DNA from: an uncultured Clostridia bacterium
Lineage (GTDB): Bacteria > Bacillota > Clostridia > Christensenellales > Pumilibacteraceae
Reading direction: 5' to 3'
DNA: 7,678 nucleotides
Assembly: GCA_900553555.1 (NCBI GenBank)
Contig: USEG01000040.1
Coordinates: 1-7,678 of the forward strand
Positions within the stretch are counted from its first letter, which is position 1. Each line of letters opens with the position of its first letter. The position numbers and the translations under genes were made by a program. Under the pieces are notes generated by a model. It made no database searches. It had not been told where the DNA came from and was given only the letters and a program-made list of their open reading frames with translations. Positions 1-6,995 of this stretch are shown one piece after another.

Positions 1-1399
1 CAGCGGCGTCATCACCATCCAAATCATCAAAGGACTTACGGACGTATTGTCCTCAAAAGAAGAATTTGCCGCCAAAGATTTCGCAAATGCTTTGTCAAAG
101 GGCACGGAAGTGGCATACAAGGCGGTCACGAAGCCCAAAGAGGGTACGATTTTATCCGTCGTAAGAGCAATGAGCGAAGCTGCCACTTCGATGAATAAAC
201 GCAATATAGACTTTCAGAGTTTCCTTTTAAAAGTTATAGATGCAGGCGAAGAAATGCTTAAAAAGACGCCCGATATGCTGCCGGTATTAAAAAAAGCGGG
301 CGTTGTGGACGCCGGTGGGCGCGGACTGCTGATACTCATGCAGGGATTCGCCGCCGTTTTGTCGGACAACGAAGACATTGTGTTGTCGTTTGACGACGCC
401 GCAAACGTCAAAGCCGAGGACGCCAAATACAGCGAAGAGGCACACTTCGATTATAACGATCTTGCCGAAATTCAGTACGCCTATTGCACCGAATTTTTCA
501 TAATAAATCTTTATAAAAAGACAACGGAAGCGGATATTGACAGATTCCGCGAAACGCTTATGCAGATAGGAGACTGCGTGCTTGTAATAGGCGATTTGTC
601 GATGGTAAAGGTACATGTCCACTCTAATCAGCCCGGCGAAGTTTTGACCAACGCTTTGAAGTTGGGCGAGCTTGACAACCTTAAAATTGAAAACATGCTT
701 GAGCAGAACAGAAAGCTTATCGGCAAGAAGAAGGTCGAATTAAAACCTTATGGCATTGTTTCGGTATGTGCGGGCGAAGGCATAGCCAGTATTTTCAAGG
801 ATCTTATGTGTGACAGCATAATAGAAGGCGGTCAAACCATGAATCCCAGCGCCGACGATATCGCAAAAGCCTGTGATAAAGTAAACGCAAAGGATATATT
901 TGTCTTCCCCAACAACAAAAACATCATTTTGGCGGCCGAACAGGCAAAGGCGCTTAGCAATCGCAAATTGCACATTATTCCCAGCCGCAGCGTGCCTCAG
1001 GGCTTGTCGGCGTTGCTGGCGTTTGATCCGGACGCATCTGTCGAGGCAAACGAGAGCGCAATGACCGAGGCTATGGAATCGGTTAAGTCCGGAGCGGTCA
1101 CTTACGCCGTAAGAAGCACCGAAATTGACAATCTCAAACTCAACGAAGGCGACATAATAGGAATGGATTCGCATACGATTGTTTCCAAAGGCGACAGCGT
1201 GTCCGCCGTTGCGAAACAATTGGTGGAAAAACTTGTGGACGAAGACAGCAGCTGTATCTGTCTGTACTTCGGAAACAACGTCACCGAAGAGGAGGCAAAC
1301 AAAATAAAACAGGAACTTGCCGAAGAATTCCCCGAATGTGATGTAGATTGCCATTTTGGCGGACAGCCGTTGTACTATTATCTGGTATCGGTTGAATAA
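1..1399 (+). CDS. fakA: FakA/YloV-type fatty acid kinase ATP-binding subunit (DAK2 + DegV-like), 5' partial
   Basis: The reading frame is open from the first base (first whole codon at 2) to TAA at 1397-1399. The residues before the TTG at 47 (SGVITIQIIKG) already match the DAK2-domain 'GNSGVI..QI..G' segment, so 47 is internal and the true start lies upstream. The window holds 465 residues of a family usually near 550, so the N-terminal Mg/ATP-binding part is missing here. Visible in order: the end of the DAK2 kinase domain with KPKEGTILSVVR and VVDAGGRGLL; the middle region with YCTEF (nt 482-496) and KVHVHSNQPG (nt 608-637); and a DegV-like C-terminal part ending in GGQPLYYYLVSVE, the typical family ending. 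By family knowledge, FakA is cytosolic and phosphorylates fatty acids presented by a FakB (DegV-family) partner, giving acyl-phosphate for phospholipid synthesis. No FakB is in view. In B. subtilis the homologue yloV also lies upstream of recG. The family call is secure; the exact substrate is inferred. Confidence 0.92.
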   Translation, partial: SGVITIQIIKGLTDVLSSKEEFAAKDFANALSKGTEVAYKAVTKPKEGTILSVVRAMSEAATSMNKRNIDFQSFLLKVIDAGEEMLKKTPDMLPVLKKAGVVDAGGRGLLILMQGFAAVLSDNEDIVLSFDDAANVKAEDAKYSEEAHFDYNDLAEIQYAYCTEFFIINLYKKTTEADIDRFRETLMQIGDCVLVIGDLSMVKVHVHSNQPGEVLTNALKLGELDNLKIENMLEQNRKLIGKKKVELKPYGIVSVCAGEGIASIFKDLMCDSIIEGGQTMNPSADDIAKACDKVNAKDIFVFPNNKNIILAAEQAKALSNRKLHIIPSRSVPQGLSALLAFDPDASVEANESAMTEAMESVKSGAVTYAVRSTEIDNLKLNEGDIIGMDSHTIVSKGDSVSAVAKQLVEKLVDEDSSCICLYFGNNVTEEEANKIKQELAEEFPECDVDCHFGGQPLYYYLVSVE

Positions 1400-1416
1400 T
1401 TAAGTTGTAATATCAT

Positions 1417-1453
1417 TAAGGTTATCCGCAGGTCAAGTGGATAACCTTATTTT
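1417..1453 (+). terminator. Probable intrinsic terminator after fakA
   Basis: The arms TAAGGTTATCC (1417-1427) and GGATAACCTTA (1439-1449) are perfect inverted complements, giving an 11-bp stem. A G-T and a C-G pair (1428/1438 and 1429/1437) can extend it inward to 13 bp with a 7-nt loop. TTTT follows at 1450-1453, inside a T-rich stretch starting at 1447. It begins 18 nt after the fakA stop, the usual place for an intrinsic terminator. The T-run is interrupted and short, so termination may be partial. The hairpin ends only about 19 nt before the recG start, so it could also act as a leader structure for recG. Confidence 0.72.
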
Positions 1454-1468
1454 ATACATAAGTGTACT

Positions 1469-3466
1469 ATGAAATTAAGCGATATAAAAGGATTAAAAGA
1501 CAAGCGACTGGCATTATTGGAAAAAGAAGGCATATTAACCCCTATGGATTTATTGTCGTTTTTTCCCGTTCGCTATGTCGATACGCGCAATCTTACGGAT
1601 TTTTCTGTCGTAGCCGACGGAGAAGACGCGGCTTTTCTTGCTCAGTTCCGCGCCCCTGTAAAAACAAATTACGTAAGGAAAAATCTTTGCATTGTACGTG
1701 AAAAATTTATTTGCGGACAAGCTTCGGTGTATTGCGTGTGGTACAATCAAAGGTATTTTGCTTCTTCTGTCCTGCCCGGTGTAGATTATTACATAATAGG
1801 AAAGGCCCGGCGCAAAAATAACTGCGTCGAAATGATAAACCCGAAGCTTGTCCGTGCGGATAAATGCGCGTCCGACATTATTGTATTGTATAAACAAATA
1901 AAAGGACTCCCTTCGTCAGTCGTCGCCTCCGCAATGGAAGTATTGCTTAAAAACATTCAAATAGTCAGTTTTATTCCCGAAAACCTGCGCGACGCCTATG
2001 GCCTTATGCCGCTGGAAGAGGCATACAACATAATACACAGGCCTAAGACGCTGGAAAACATATCAAAGGCAAAATACAGTATAAGCATCGAATATCTCAG
2101 TTATACGATTTGCGTTTACGAGCTTATCAAAAAAAGTGCCGTACACAATAAAAACAGAATTTATTATGGCGATGAGCAATTGCTTTGGCGCGCAATCGAG
2201 TCGTTGCCGTTTGAGTTTACCGAATGTCAGAACAATGCGATAAAGGATATTCTCAGCGATATGCACGCACCCGTTTGCATGAACCGGCTGCTACAGGGCG
2301 ACGTCGGAAGCGGCAAAACAATCGTAGCGTTCGCGGCAATGTATTACGCGTATTTGTCGGGATACCAAAGCGTTATCATGTGTCCCACCGAAATATTGGC
2401 GCAGCAGCATTACGATAATCTTATTAAATTTTTCCCCGATGTAAAAACAAGAGTTTGCTTGCTGCATTCGGGCGTCAGAATGACAGTCCACGATGAAATT
2501 GCGGAAGGAATAGCAAGCGGTAAATATATGTGTGTCGTGGGCACGCACAGCGTTTTTTCGGAAGATATTAAATTTAACAAGCTTGCTCTTGTCATTACCG
2601 ACGAGCAGCATAGATTCGGAGTAAACCAAAGAAGCAGCCTCGAAAACAAGACGCAATCGGCAGATTGTCTTGTCATGTCGGCCACACCCATTCCGCGCAC
2701 ATTGGCGCTGACTCTTTACGGCGACTTAAAGCAGTCTGTCATTGAAACCATCCCTTCCAAAAAGGCAAAGGTCAGGACAAAAATAGTGCCGGAATATAAA
2801 ATAGAAGATATGTGGCGTTATTTTTTCGAGCGGGCAGAATATGATGAGCGCACATTTGTCGTTTGTCCGCGGGTAGAAGAGAGCGAAGACGACGATGACC
2901 TTATCTCGTGTGTACGCCTGTACAAAGAAAAGAAAAAAGCAGGCGCGTTTGTGGGATTGCTGCACGGAAAAATGAGCGAGAGCGAAAAAACTTCGATAAT
3001 GGCTGATTTTGTAACGGGCAAAATTCGGATTTTAATTACGACTACGGTAATCGAAGTGGGTATTGATGTGCCTCAAGCGGTCAATATAGCTATTTACAAC
3101 CCCGAAAGATACGGCCTTAGTCAGCTGCACCAGCTAAGGGGCCGTGTGGGAAGATGTAAAAAGGACGGTTATTGTTTTTTGGTGGTTAAGGGATGTATAG
3201 GGAACGCCATCGAAAGAATACGTTATGTCGAACAATGTAGCGACGGTTTCGCTCTTGCCGAGTACGATTTCAATACTCGCGGAGCGGGCGACTTTCTCGG
3301 CAGTAATCAGCACGGCAAAGGGGATATGATAATTAACGCGGCAAACATTTCCGCAGCAAAAAATATTGCCGGCGAGATGCTTAAAAACAAGGACATAGCG
3401 TCGGAAATAAAAGAGACCATAAACGACAATCGTTACGAATATTACAGGCGCATAACGTTAAATTAA
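1469..3466 (+). CDS. recG: ATP-dependent DNA helicase RecG
   Basis: A 665-residue protein, slightly shorter than the usual ~680-690. RecG is a monomeric SF2 helicase that remodels stalled replication forks and branch-migrates recombination intermediates. The N-terminal wedge/OB region (about residues 1-160) opens with an IKGLKDKRLALLEKEGI helix-hairpin-like segment and DLLSFFPVRY. The helicase motifs are intact: Walker A GDVGSGKT (277-284), PTEILAQQH (306-314), Walker B DEQH (378-381) followed by RFGVNQR, SATPIPRT (404-411), TTTVIEVGIDVP (524-535), and QLHQLRGRVGR (552-562). The C-terminal NTRGAGDFLG (602-611) matches the family's 'LRGPGEFLG' region. ATG 1469 is the only usable start, because an in-frame TAA lies at 1442-1444. 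No clear Shine-Dalgarno precedes it; the nearest purine stretch is TAAGTG at 1459-1464. comEC follows after 16 nt, which suggests co-transcription. No frameshift or missing motif is seen. Confidence 0.97.
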   Translation: MKLSDIKGLKDKRLALLEKEGILTPMDLLSFFPVRYVDTRNLTDFSVVADGEDAAFLAQFRAPVKTNYVRKNLCIVREKFICGQASVYCVWYNQRYFASSVLPGVDYYIIGKARRKNNCVEMINPKLVRADKCASDIIVLYKQIKGLPSSVVASAMEVLLKNIQIVSFIPENLRDAYGLMPLEEAYNIIHRPKTLENISKAKYSISIEYLSYTICVYELIKKSAVHNKNRIYYGDEQLLWRAIESLPFEFTECQNNAIKDILSDMHAPVCMNRLLQGDVGSGKTIVAFAAMYYAYLSGYQSVIMCPTEILAQQHYDNLIKFFPDVKTRVCLLHSGVRMTVHDEIAEGIASGKYMCVVGTHSVFSEDIKFNKLALVITDEQHRFGVNQRSSLENKTQSADCLVMSATPIPRTLALTLYGDLKQSVIETIPSKKAKVRTKIVPEYKIEDMWRYFFERAEYDERTFVVCPRVEESEDDDDLISCVRLYKEKKKAGAFVGLLHGKMSESEKTSIMADFVTGKIRILITTTVIEVGIDVPQAVNIAIYNPERYGLSQLHQLRGRVGRCKKDGYCFLVVKGCIGNAIERIRYVEQCSDGFALAEYDFNTRGAGDFLGSNQHGKGDMIINAANISAAKNIAGEMLKNKDIASEIKETINDNRYEYYRRITLN

Positions 3467-3482
3467 AAAGGCAAACACCATT

Positions 3483-5648
3483 ATGGGTATTCCGAGGATA
3501 GTAAATTTCAGAACATTTTTATTTTCCGCCGTTGCGGCTATACTGGCCGTAATCTTTTTCGTCGAATATTATCGGAATGCTGCGCTGGCCTTGATAGGTT
3601 TTTGCGCTTTGGGAATTATGGCGCTCATATTGTGCGTCATTTACCGCAAGGATGAGATAAAACTAATCGGAATGGCTGTTGTTGTGTGCATTGCGCTGGT
3701 TACGGTAGTCAATTGCATAATGACAATGTCTTTTTACAAAAGCAACGCGCTTTTTACAGGTGATTCCGCCAAAGACTTCGCTGTAAACGGCACGATAGAA
3801 GAAATTTATGATGACGGACTTAGTAAAAGTTTGCTTGTGCGCCCGTCGGACCAAGACGAGAGCGGTAATATCATAGTTTATTTGCAGGAGAGCTATTCGG
3901 ACGAAATAGATTGCTCGCAATTTGAAATAGGCGACCGATTTTATTGTACGGCTACACTTAGCAAGCTATCTCTTATAGACGATGACGGCATAAACGGCTA
4001 CTATTATCGTCTGGGCGTCAAATACCGCTGTTATGTCGAAAGCGGCGAGTTCAGCGTGCAAAAAAGAGTGTCCGTTCCCTACGATTGTTATATAAGGGAA
4101 CAAATACGTTCCGGGTTTATTTCGGTTTTGGGCAGAAGGTACGGCGAGATAGCTTACGGAATGACCGTAGGTGACAAAAGCCAGCTCGAATATGGTACGC
4201 GCAGCGCATACAGCATCAGCGGAATAGGCCATATTCTGGCGGTATCCGGACTGCATATAATGTTTTTGTCCTGGATAATAGCACGTTTTTGCAAAATACT
4301 GAGATTGGGTCGCAAGTCATCGTTTTTTGTCAATGCGATAATTTTGTTTTTGTATAATGTGCTTGTCGGCTTTTCGGCGTCCGTTGTAAGGGCCGCCGTC
4401 ATGAGTCTGTGCGCGCAGGTCGCCGGAATAACAGGAGAACGCAACGACTCGCTAAACAACCTCGGTTTGGCGTGCTCGCTTTATTTGATGATAAGGCCTT
4501 TTGCCGTTTTTGACGCCGGCTTTGTAATGAGTGTGGTAGCCGTTCTCGGAATAAATATTTTTTATAAGCCGCTGTCGGGCGCGCTGGGCAAATTATGCCG
4601 CGGCAAATTGACCAAAGTTACAAATGCCGTAGCGTTGTCGCTGTCCGCCCAGATAGGCATAACGCCCGCAATGCTGTATTATTTTTCGCAGCTTTCTATA
4701 TATTCGGTAATGGCAAATGTGGTGTTGTCGTATGTGATCATGCTGACGTTTATCGTCTTGTTTATCGCCATGATAATATCGCTTGTGTTGCCGTTTATGT
4801 GGTTTACGGCGGCCTTGGCTTATCCCGGACTTTATATTTTCGACGTTGTGACGAGAGTAGTAAGTTCGCTTCCTTTTGCAGATTTTGCGCTGTTTGCGGG
4901 AGGAGCGGTGTTTTCTGTTTATGCAGCGTATTTCGTGATGAGCAGATACGTCATGAAAGGCAGATTCAAATGGCCGGCGGTTGCGCTTTGCTTAACTTAT
5001 ATGCTTGTTATGATTGCAGGCTATAATTTTACGTTTGAAGACACAACGTCAAGAGTGTATTGCTATCCCGACGAGTACGGACAGACTGTAAGCGTAGTAA
5101 TAGACGGTAACGGGAATACCGCTCTTGTGGCCGATCTGACGGGGAGAGAGAACCTGTTTGACAGAATCATGGCGCTGAAAATGCCGAAAATCGACGAAGT
5201 GGTTTTGATGGACTGCGATTTTTCCATTGCCCGGGAGCTTGCGCTTTTGTCCGACAAGATACAAATAGGCAAAGTGTATGTTCGGGAATTCAACGCGAAT
5301 GCGCTGGAGGTTTTCGATAACGCCGGGATAACGGCCGTCGTGCTTGCCGAAGGCGAAGAAACCGATATGGGGTTTAGGTACGTCAATTTAGATAAGTTTT
5401 GCGCTGTCGAATACACTCTGTACGAAAAGATACTGTTTGTGTCTTCCGGCGTGGACGCGGAAGATATTGAAAGTCCCGCTTTTAGTACATATACATTATT
5501 TCGGATGGAAAAAGGGCAAAAAGTAGACGGCAAAAAGGTGCTGGGCAATCAATTATTCAACCTTAGCGGAACGGATGACGGCTCAACGGACGTCGCCGGC
5601 GTATATTTTTATGATCTAAAATGCGATAAAATTGAAATTTTCAATTAA
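3483..5648 (+). CDS. comEC: ComEC/Rec2-family DNA-uptake channel protein with degenerate C-terminal MBL domain
   Basis: A 721-residue polytopic membrane protein. In competent bacteria ComEC forms the inner-membrane channel that passes one DNA strand into the cytosol. Three hydrophobic segments lie at about residues 11-29, 32-54 and 59-80. A soluble OB-like region (DUF4131 type, about 90-195) follows, with YYYRLGVKYRCYVESG near its end. The competence core (about 220-515) has MTVGDKS (227-233), ILAVSGLHI (251-259), VGFSASVVRAAVM (295-307), SAQIGITPAMLYYFSQLS (388-405) and many membrane helices. The C-terminal part (about 524-660) keeps the strand pattern of the metallo-beta-lactamase-like domain, but where the family has 'LTHxHxDH' this protein reads LMDCDFSI (575-582), so no His metal ligands are present. 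ATG 3483 has a weak AAAAAGG (3465-3471) upstream and is 16 nt after recG. Family assignment is firm. Natural transformation in this organism is not shown by this gene alone. Confidence 0.93.
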   Translation: MGIPRIVNFRTFLFSAVAAILAVIFFVEYYRNAALALIGFCALGIMALILCVIYRKDEIKLIGMAVVVCIALVTVVNCIMTMSFYKSNALFTGDSAKDFAVNGTIEEIYDDGLSKSLLVRPSDQDESGNIIVYLQESYSDEIDCSQFEIGDRFYCTATLSKLSLIDDDGINGYYYRLGVKYRCYVESGEFSVQKRVSVPYDCYIREQIRSGFISVLGRRYGEIAYGMTVGDKSQLEYGTRSAYSISGIGHILAVSGLHIMFLSWIIARFCKILRLGRKSSFFVNAIILFLYNVLVGFSASVVRAAVMSLCAQVAGITGERNDSLNNLGLACSLYLMIRPFAVFDAGFVMSVVAVLGINIFYKPLSGALGKLCRGKLTKVTNAVALSLSAQIGITPAMLYYFSQLSIYSVMANVVLSYVIMLTFIVLFIAMIISLVLPFMWFTAALAYPGLYIFDVVTRVVSSLPFADFALFAGGAVFSVYAAYFVMSRYVMKGRFKWPAVALCLTYMLVMIAGYNFTFEDTTSRVYCYPDEYGQTVSVVIDGNGNTALVADLTGRENLFDRIMALKMPKIDEVVLMDCDFSIARELALLSDKIQIGKVYVREFNANALEVFDNAGITAVVLAEGEETDMGFRYVNLDKFCAVEYTLYEKILFVSSGVDAEDIESPAFSTYTLFRMEKGQKVDGKKVLGNQLFNLSGTDDGSTDVAGVYFYDLKCDKIEIFN

Positions 5649-5673
5649 AATGCGAAAACAAGGCCAATTTTTC

Positions 5674-5702
5674 TTGACAAACATTTAATTATTTACTATA
5701 AT
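5674..5702 (+). promoter_or_regulatory. Consensus sigmaA/sigma70-type promoter for rpmF(-plsX-rnc)
   Basis: A perfect -35 box TTGACA (5674-5679) is followed by a 17-nt spacer and a perfect -10 box TATAAT (5697-5702). Transcription would begin near 5708-5710, giving a leader of about 28 nt before the rpmF ATG. Six-for-six matches at both boxes with optimal spacing fit the high expression expected of a ribosomal protein gene. No FapR-like operator (TTAGTACC-type inverted repeat) is visible here, unlike the plsX promoter region of Bacillus. Confidence 0.93.
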
Positions 5703-5709
5703 ATTATAG
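5696..5709. promoter_or_regulatory. 14-bp perfect palindrome over the -10 box and probable start site
   Basis: CTATAATATTATAG is its own reverse complement and spans the -10 box and the likely transcription start. It could be an operator for a dimeric regulator, or it may simply follow from an AT-rich -10 region. A TATAAT also reads on the opposite strand, but no -35 lies at the right distance, so a divergent promoter is not supported. Confidence 0.3.
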
Positions 5710-5723
5710 CATTTGACTTAAAG

Positions 5724-5731
5724 AGGAGGTG
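5724..5731 (+). promoter_or_regulatory. Strong ribosome binding site of rpmF
   Basis: AGGAGGTG is a near-complete match to the anti-Shine-Dalgarno of 16S rRNA. The AGGAGG core ends 7 nt before the ATG at 5737. It is by far the strongest ribosome binding site in the window and fixes the rpmF start. Confidence 0.92.
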
Positions 5732-5736
5732 CTATT

Positions 5737-5925
5737 ATGGCGGTACCAAAGCATAAAGTTTCCAAACAGGCCGGCAATTCGCGTTATGCCAATTGGAAGA
5801 TCAAAACCCCTGCAATCCGCGAGTGTCCGCAGTGTCATGAAATGATGCTCAATCACAGAGTTTGCAAAAACTGTGGCTATTATGACGGTGTTCAAAGAGT
5901 AGAAATTAAAGAAAAAACGGAATAA
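5737..5925 (+). CDS. rpmF: 50S ribosomal protein L32 (bL32), zinc-ribbon type
   Basis: A 62-residue basic protein beginning MAVPKHKVSK, the standard L32 N-terminus, followed by an SRYANWKIKTPA segment. bL32 is a small protein of the large ribosomal subunit. Two CxxC pairs, C30-C33 (CPQC) and C43-C46 (CKNC), form the zinc ribbon, so this is the zinc-binding (C+) form rather than the cysteine-free paralogue some bacteria induce under zinc starvation. Length is normal for the family. It has its own consensus promoter and strong ribosome binding site, and ends in tandem TAA TAA stops. It lies 60 nt ahead of plsX, a linkage seen in many bacteria including E. coli. The DUF177/YceD gene that often sits just before rpmF is absent; comEC is there instead. 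Confidence 0.98.
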   Translation: MAVPKHKVSKQAGNSRYANWKIKTPAIRECPQCHEMMLNHRVCKNCGYYDGVQRVEIKEKTE

Positions 5926-5931
5926 TAATAC

Positions 5932-5965
5932 AGTTGGTCTCGCTAAGTTTTTGGTGAGACCGATT
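5932..5965 (+). other. Intercistronic hairpin between rpmF and plsX
   Basis: The segments 5932-5946 and 5951-5965 can form a 15-bp stem with a GTTT loop. Four pairs are G-U wobbles. The core GGTCTC (5936-5941) with GAGACC (5956-5961) is perfect. Only a broken run of T follows (GTTAATT), so a full intrinsic terminator is doubtful. A likelier role is partial termination, or an RNA-processing or 3'-stabilising structure that lets rpmF be expressed above plsX and rnc. The function is inferred. Confidence 0.6.
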
Positions 5966-5973
5966 TGTTAATT

Positions 5974-5978
5974 GGGAG
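5974..5978 (+). promoter_or_regulatory. Ribosome binding site deciding the plsX start
   Basis: GGGAG lies 7 nt before the ATG at 5986. It favours that ATG over the in-frame TTG at 5965, which sits at the foot of the preceding hairpin with no purine-rich site at the right distance. Confidence 0.75.
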
Positions 5979-5985
5979 ATGCGAT

Positions 5986-6990
5986 ATGAAGTTTGTTGTT
6001 GACGCTTACGGAGCGGATAAAGGAGAAGAAGTGGTTGTTCGGGGCTGTGTTGACGCTCTTAGCAAACGCCCCGATTTAGAAATTATTATTGTCGGCAATT
6101 CGGATATACTGTCGCCGATATTAGCGAACTTGTCATATGATAAAGAAAGGCTGGAAATCGTAGACGCTAAAGATACGATATCCAACAACGAGTCTCCGAC
6201 AAAAGCCATAAAAGACAAACCGCAGTCGACACTCGCCGTTGCATGCGATATCTGTCATGTCCGCGATGACGTGGACGGGCTGATTTCCGCCGGCTCTACG
6301 GGAGCATTGCTCACCGGCGCTATCTTGAAAATAGGACGGCTGCCCGGCGTGTTGCGTCCGGCTTTATCGCCTATACTGCCTTCCGGCAGCAGCGGATATG
6401 TCGCGTTGTGCGATTCGGGCGCTAACGTCGATTGCAAACCGGAATATCTCGCTCAGTTTGCCGTCATGGCCGCCGCTTTTATGAAAGCCGTTTCCGGAGT
6501 GGAAAATCCGCGCGTCGCACTGGTTTCCGTCGGAGAAGAAGACAAAAAAGGCAACGAACTGACGCATGCCGCCTTCGAACTAATTAAGCAGACAAAACTT
6601 AATTTTGTAGGCAATATGGAGGCGCGGTATGCTTTAAGCGGCGATTATGACGTGTTGGTATGCGACGGCTTTGTGGGCAACGTACTTCTCAAGACCATCG
6701 AGGGGACAGCCATGTATGTTATGCATATGCTTAAAAGCGGCATACAGGAGTCTTTTAAGGCAAAAGTGGGTGCGCTCATGATGAAATCGGTTTTTAAAAG
6801 TCTTAAAGAGCGCATGGATTACCAGAAAGTGGGCGGCGCATGTTTCCTGGGAGTCAAGAAGATAGTTGTAAAGGCGCACGGATCGTCAACCGCGGAAGCA
6901 ATCACCTCTTCTATTATAATGGCTTGTAAACTGCATGATAAGAATTTTATAGACACGATCTCTTCCGACATTATGGAAGCGAAAAAATAA
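5986..6990 (+). CDS. plsX: Phosphate acyltransferase PlsX (acyl-ACP:phosphate transacylase)
   Basis: A 334-residue protein, normal for the family. PlsX is a peripheral membrane enzyme that converts acyl-ACP and phosphate to acyl-phosphate, the donor used by PlsY for the first acylation of glycerol-3-phosphate. Family motifs in order: SAGSTGALLTGAIL (101-114), GRLPGVLRPAL (117-127), GANVDCKPEYLAQFA (145-159), VGEEDKKGNELT (182-193), VGNMEAR (208-214), VCDGFVGNVLLKT (225-237), and GGACFLGVKKIVVKAHGSS (283-301). The N-terminal glycine-rich signature, usually DAMGGDxxP, is altered to DAYGADKGE (residues 6-14). The start at 5986 is chosen over TTG 5965 because of the GGGAG site and because MKFVVDA aligns with the family N-terminus. 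It is co-directional with rpmF upstream and rnc 5 nt downstream, which suggests one operon. Confidence 0.97.
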   Translation: MKFVVDAYGADKGEEVVVRGCVDALSKRPDLEIIIVGNSDILSPILANLSYDKERLEIVDAKDTISNNESPTKAIKDKPQSTLAVACDICHVRDDVDGLISAGSTGALLTGAILKIGRLPGVLRPALSPILPSGSSGYVALCDSGANVDCKPEYLAQFAVMAAAFMKAVSGVENPRVALVSVGEEDKKGNELTHAAFELIKQTKLNFVGNMEARYALSGDYDVLVCDGFVGNVLLKTIEGTAMYVMHMLKSGIQESFKAKVGALMMKSVFKSLKERMDYQKVGGACFLGVKKIVVKAHGSSTAEAITSSIIMACKLHDKNFIDTISSDIMEAKK

Positions 6991-6995
6991 AGGTC

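Noticed and set aside
47..49. TTG at 47 as the start of the first gene
   Set aside because: The frame is open upstream to the window edge, and residues encoded before 47 match the conserved DAK2 segment, so the gene starts outside the window.
740..1354. Long minus-strand open frame of about 204 codons inside fakA
   Set aside because: It lies wholly antisense to a strongly conserved gene, resembles no family I know, and is explained by the codon pattern of the + strand gene.
4595..5026. Second + strand open frame of about 143 codons inside comEC
   Set aside because: It is an out-of-frame reading of the conserved comEC membrane core. Its Cys- and Arg-rich composition is typical of a shadow frame.
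5617..5655. Direct repeat TAAAATGCGA (5617-5626 and 5646-5655) flanking the AT-rich quasi-palindrome 5630-5646 at the comEC end
   Set aside because: Only 10 bp, mostly AT, and largely coding. The palindrome has a single-base centre and no adjacent T-run, so it is not a convincing terminator, insertion footprint or attachment site.
5965..5985. TTG at 5965 as the plsX start, adding seven residues
   Set aside because: It overlaps the hairpin, has no placed ribosome binding site, and the extra residues are not part of the PlsX N-terminus. ATG 5986 has GGGAG 7 nt upstream.
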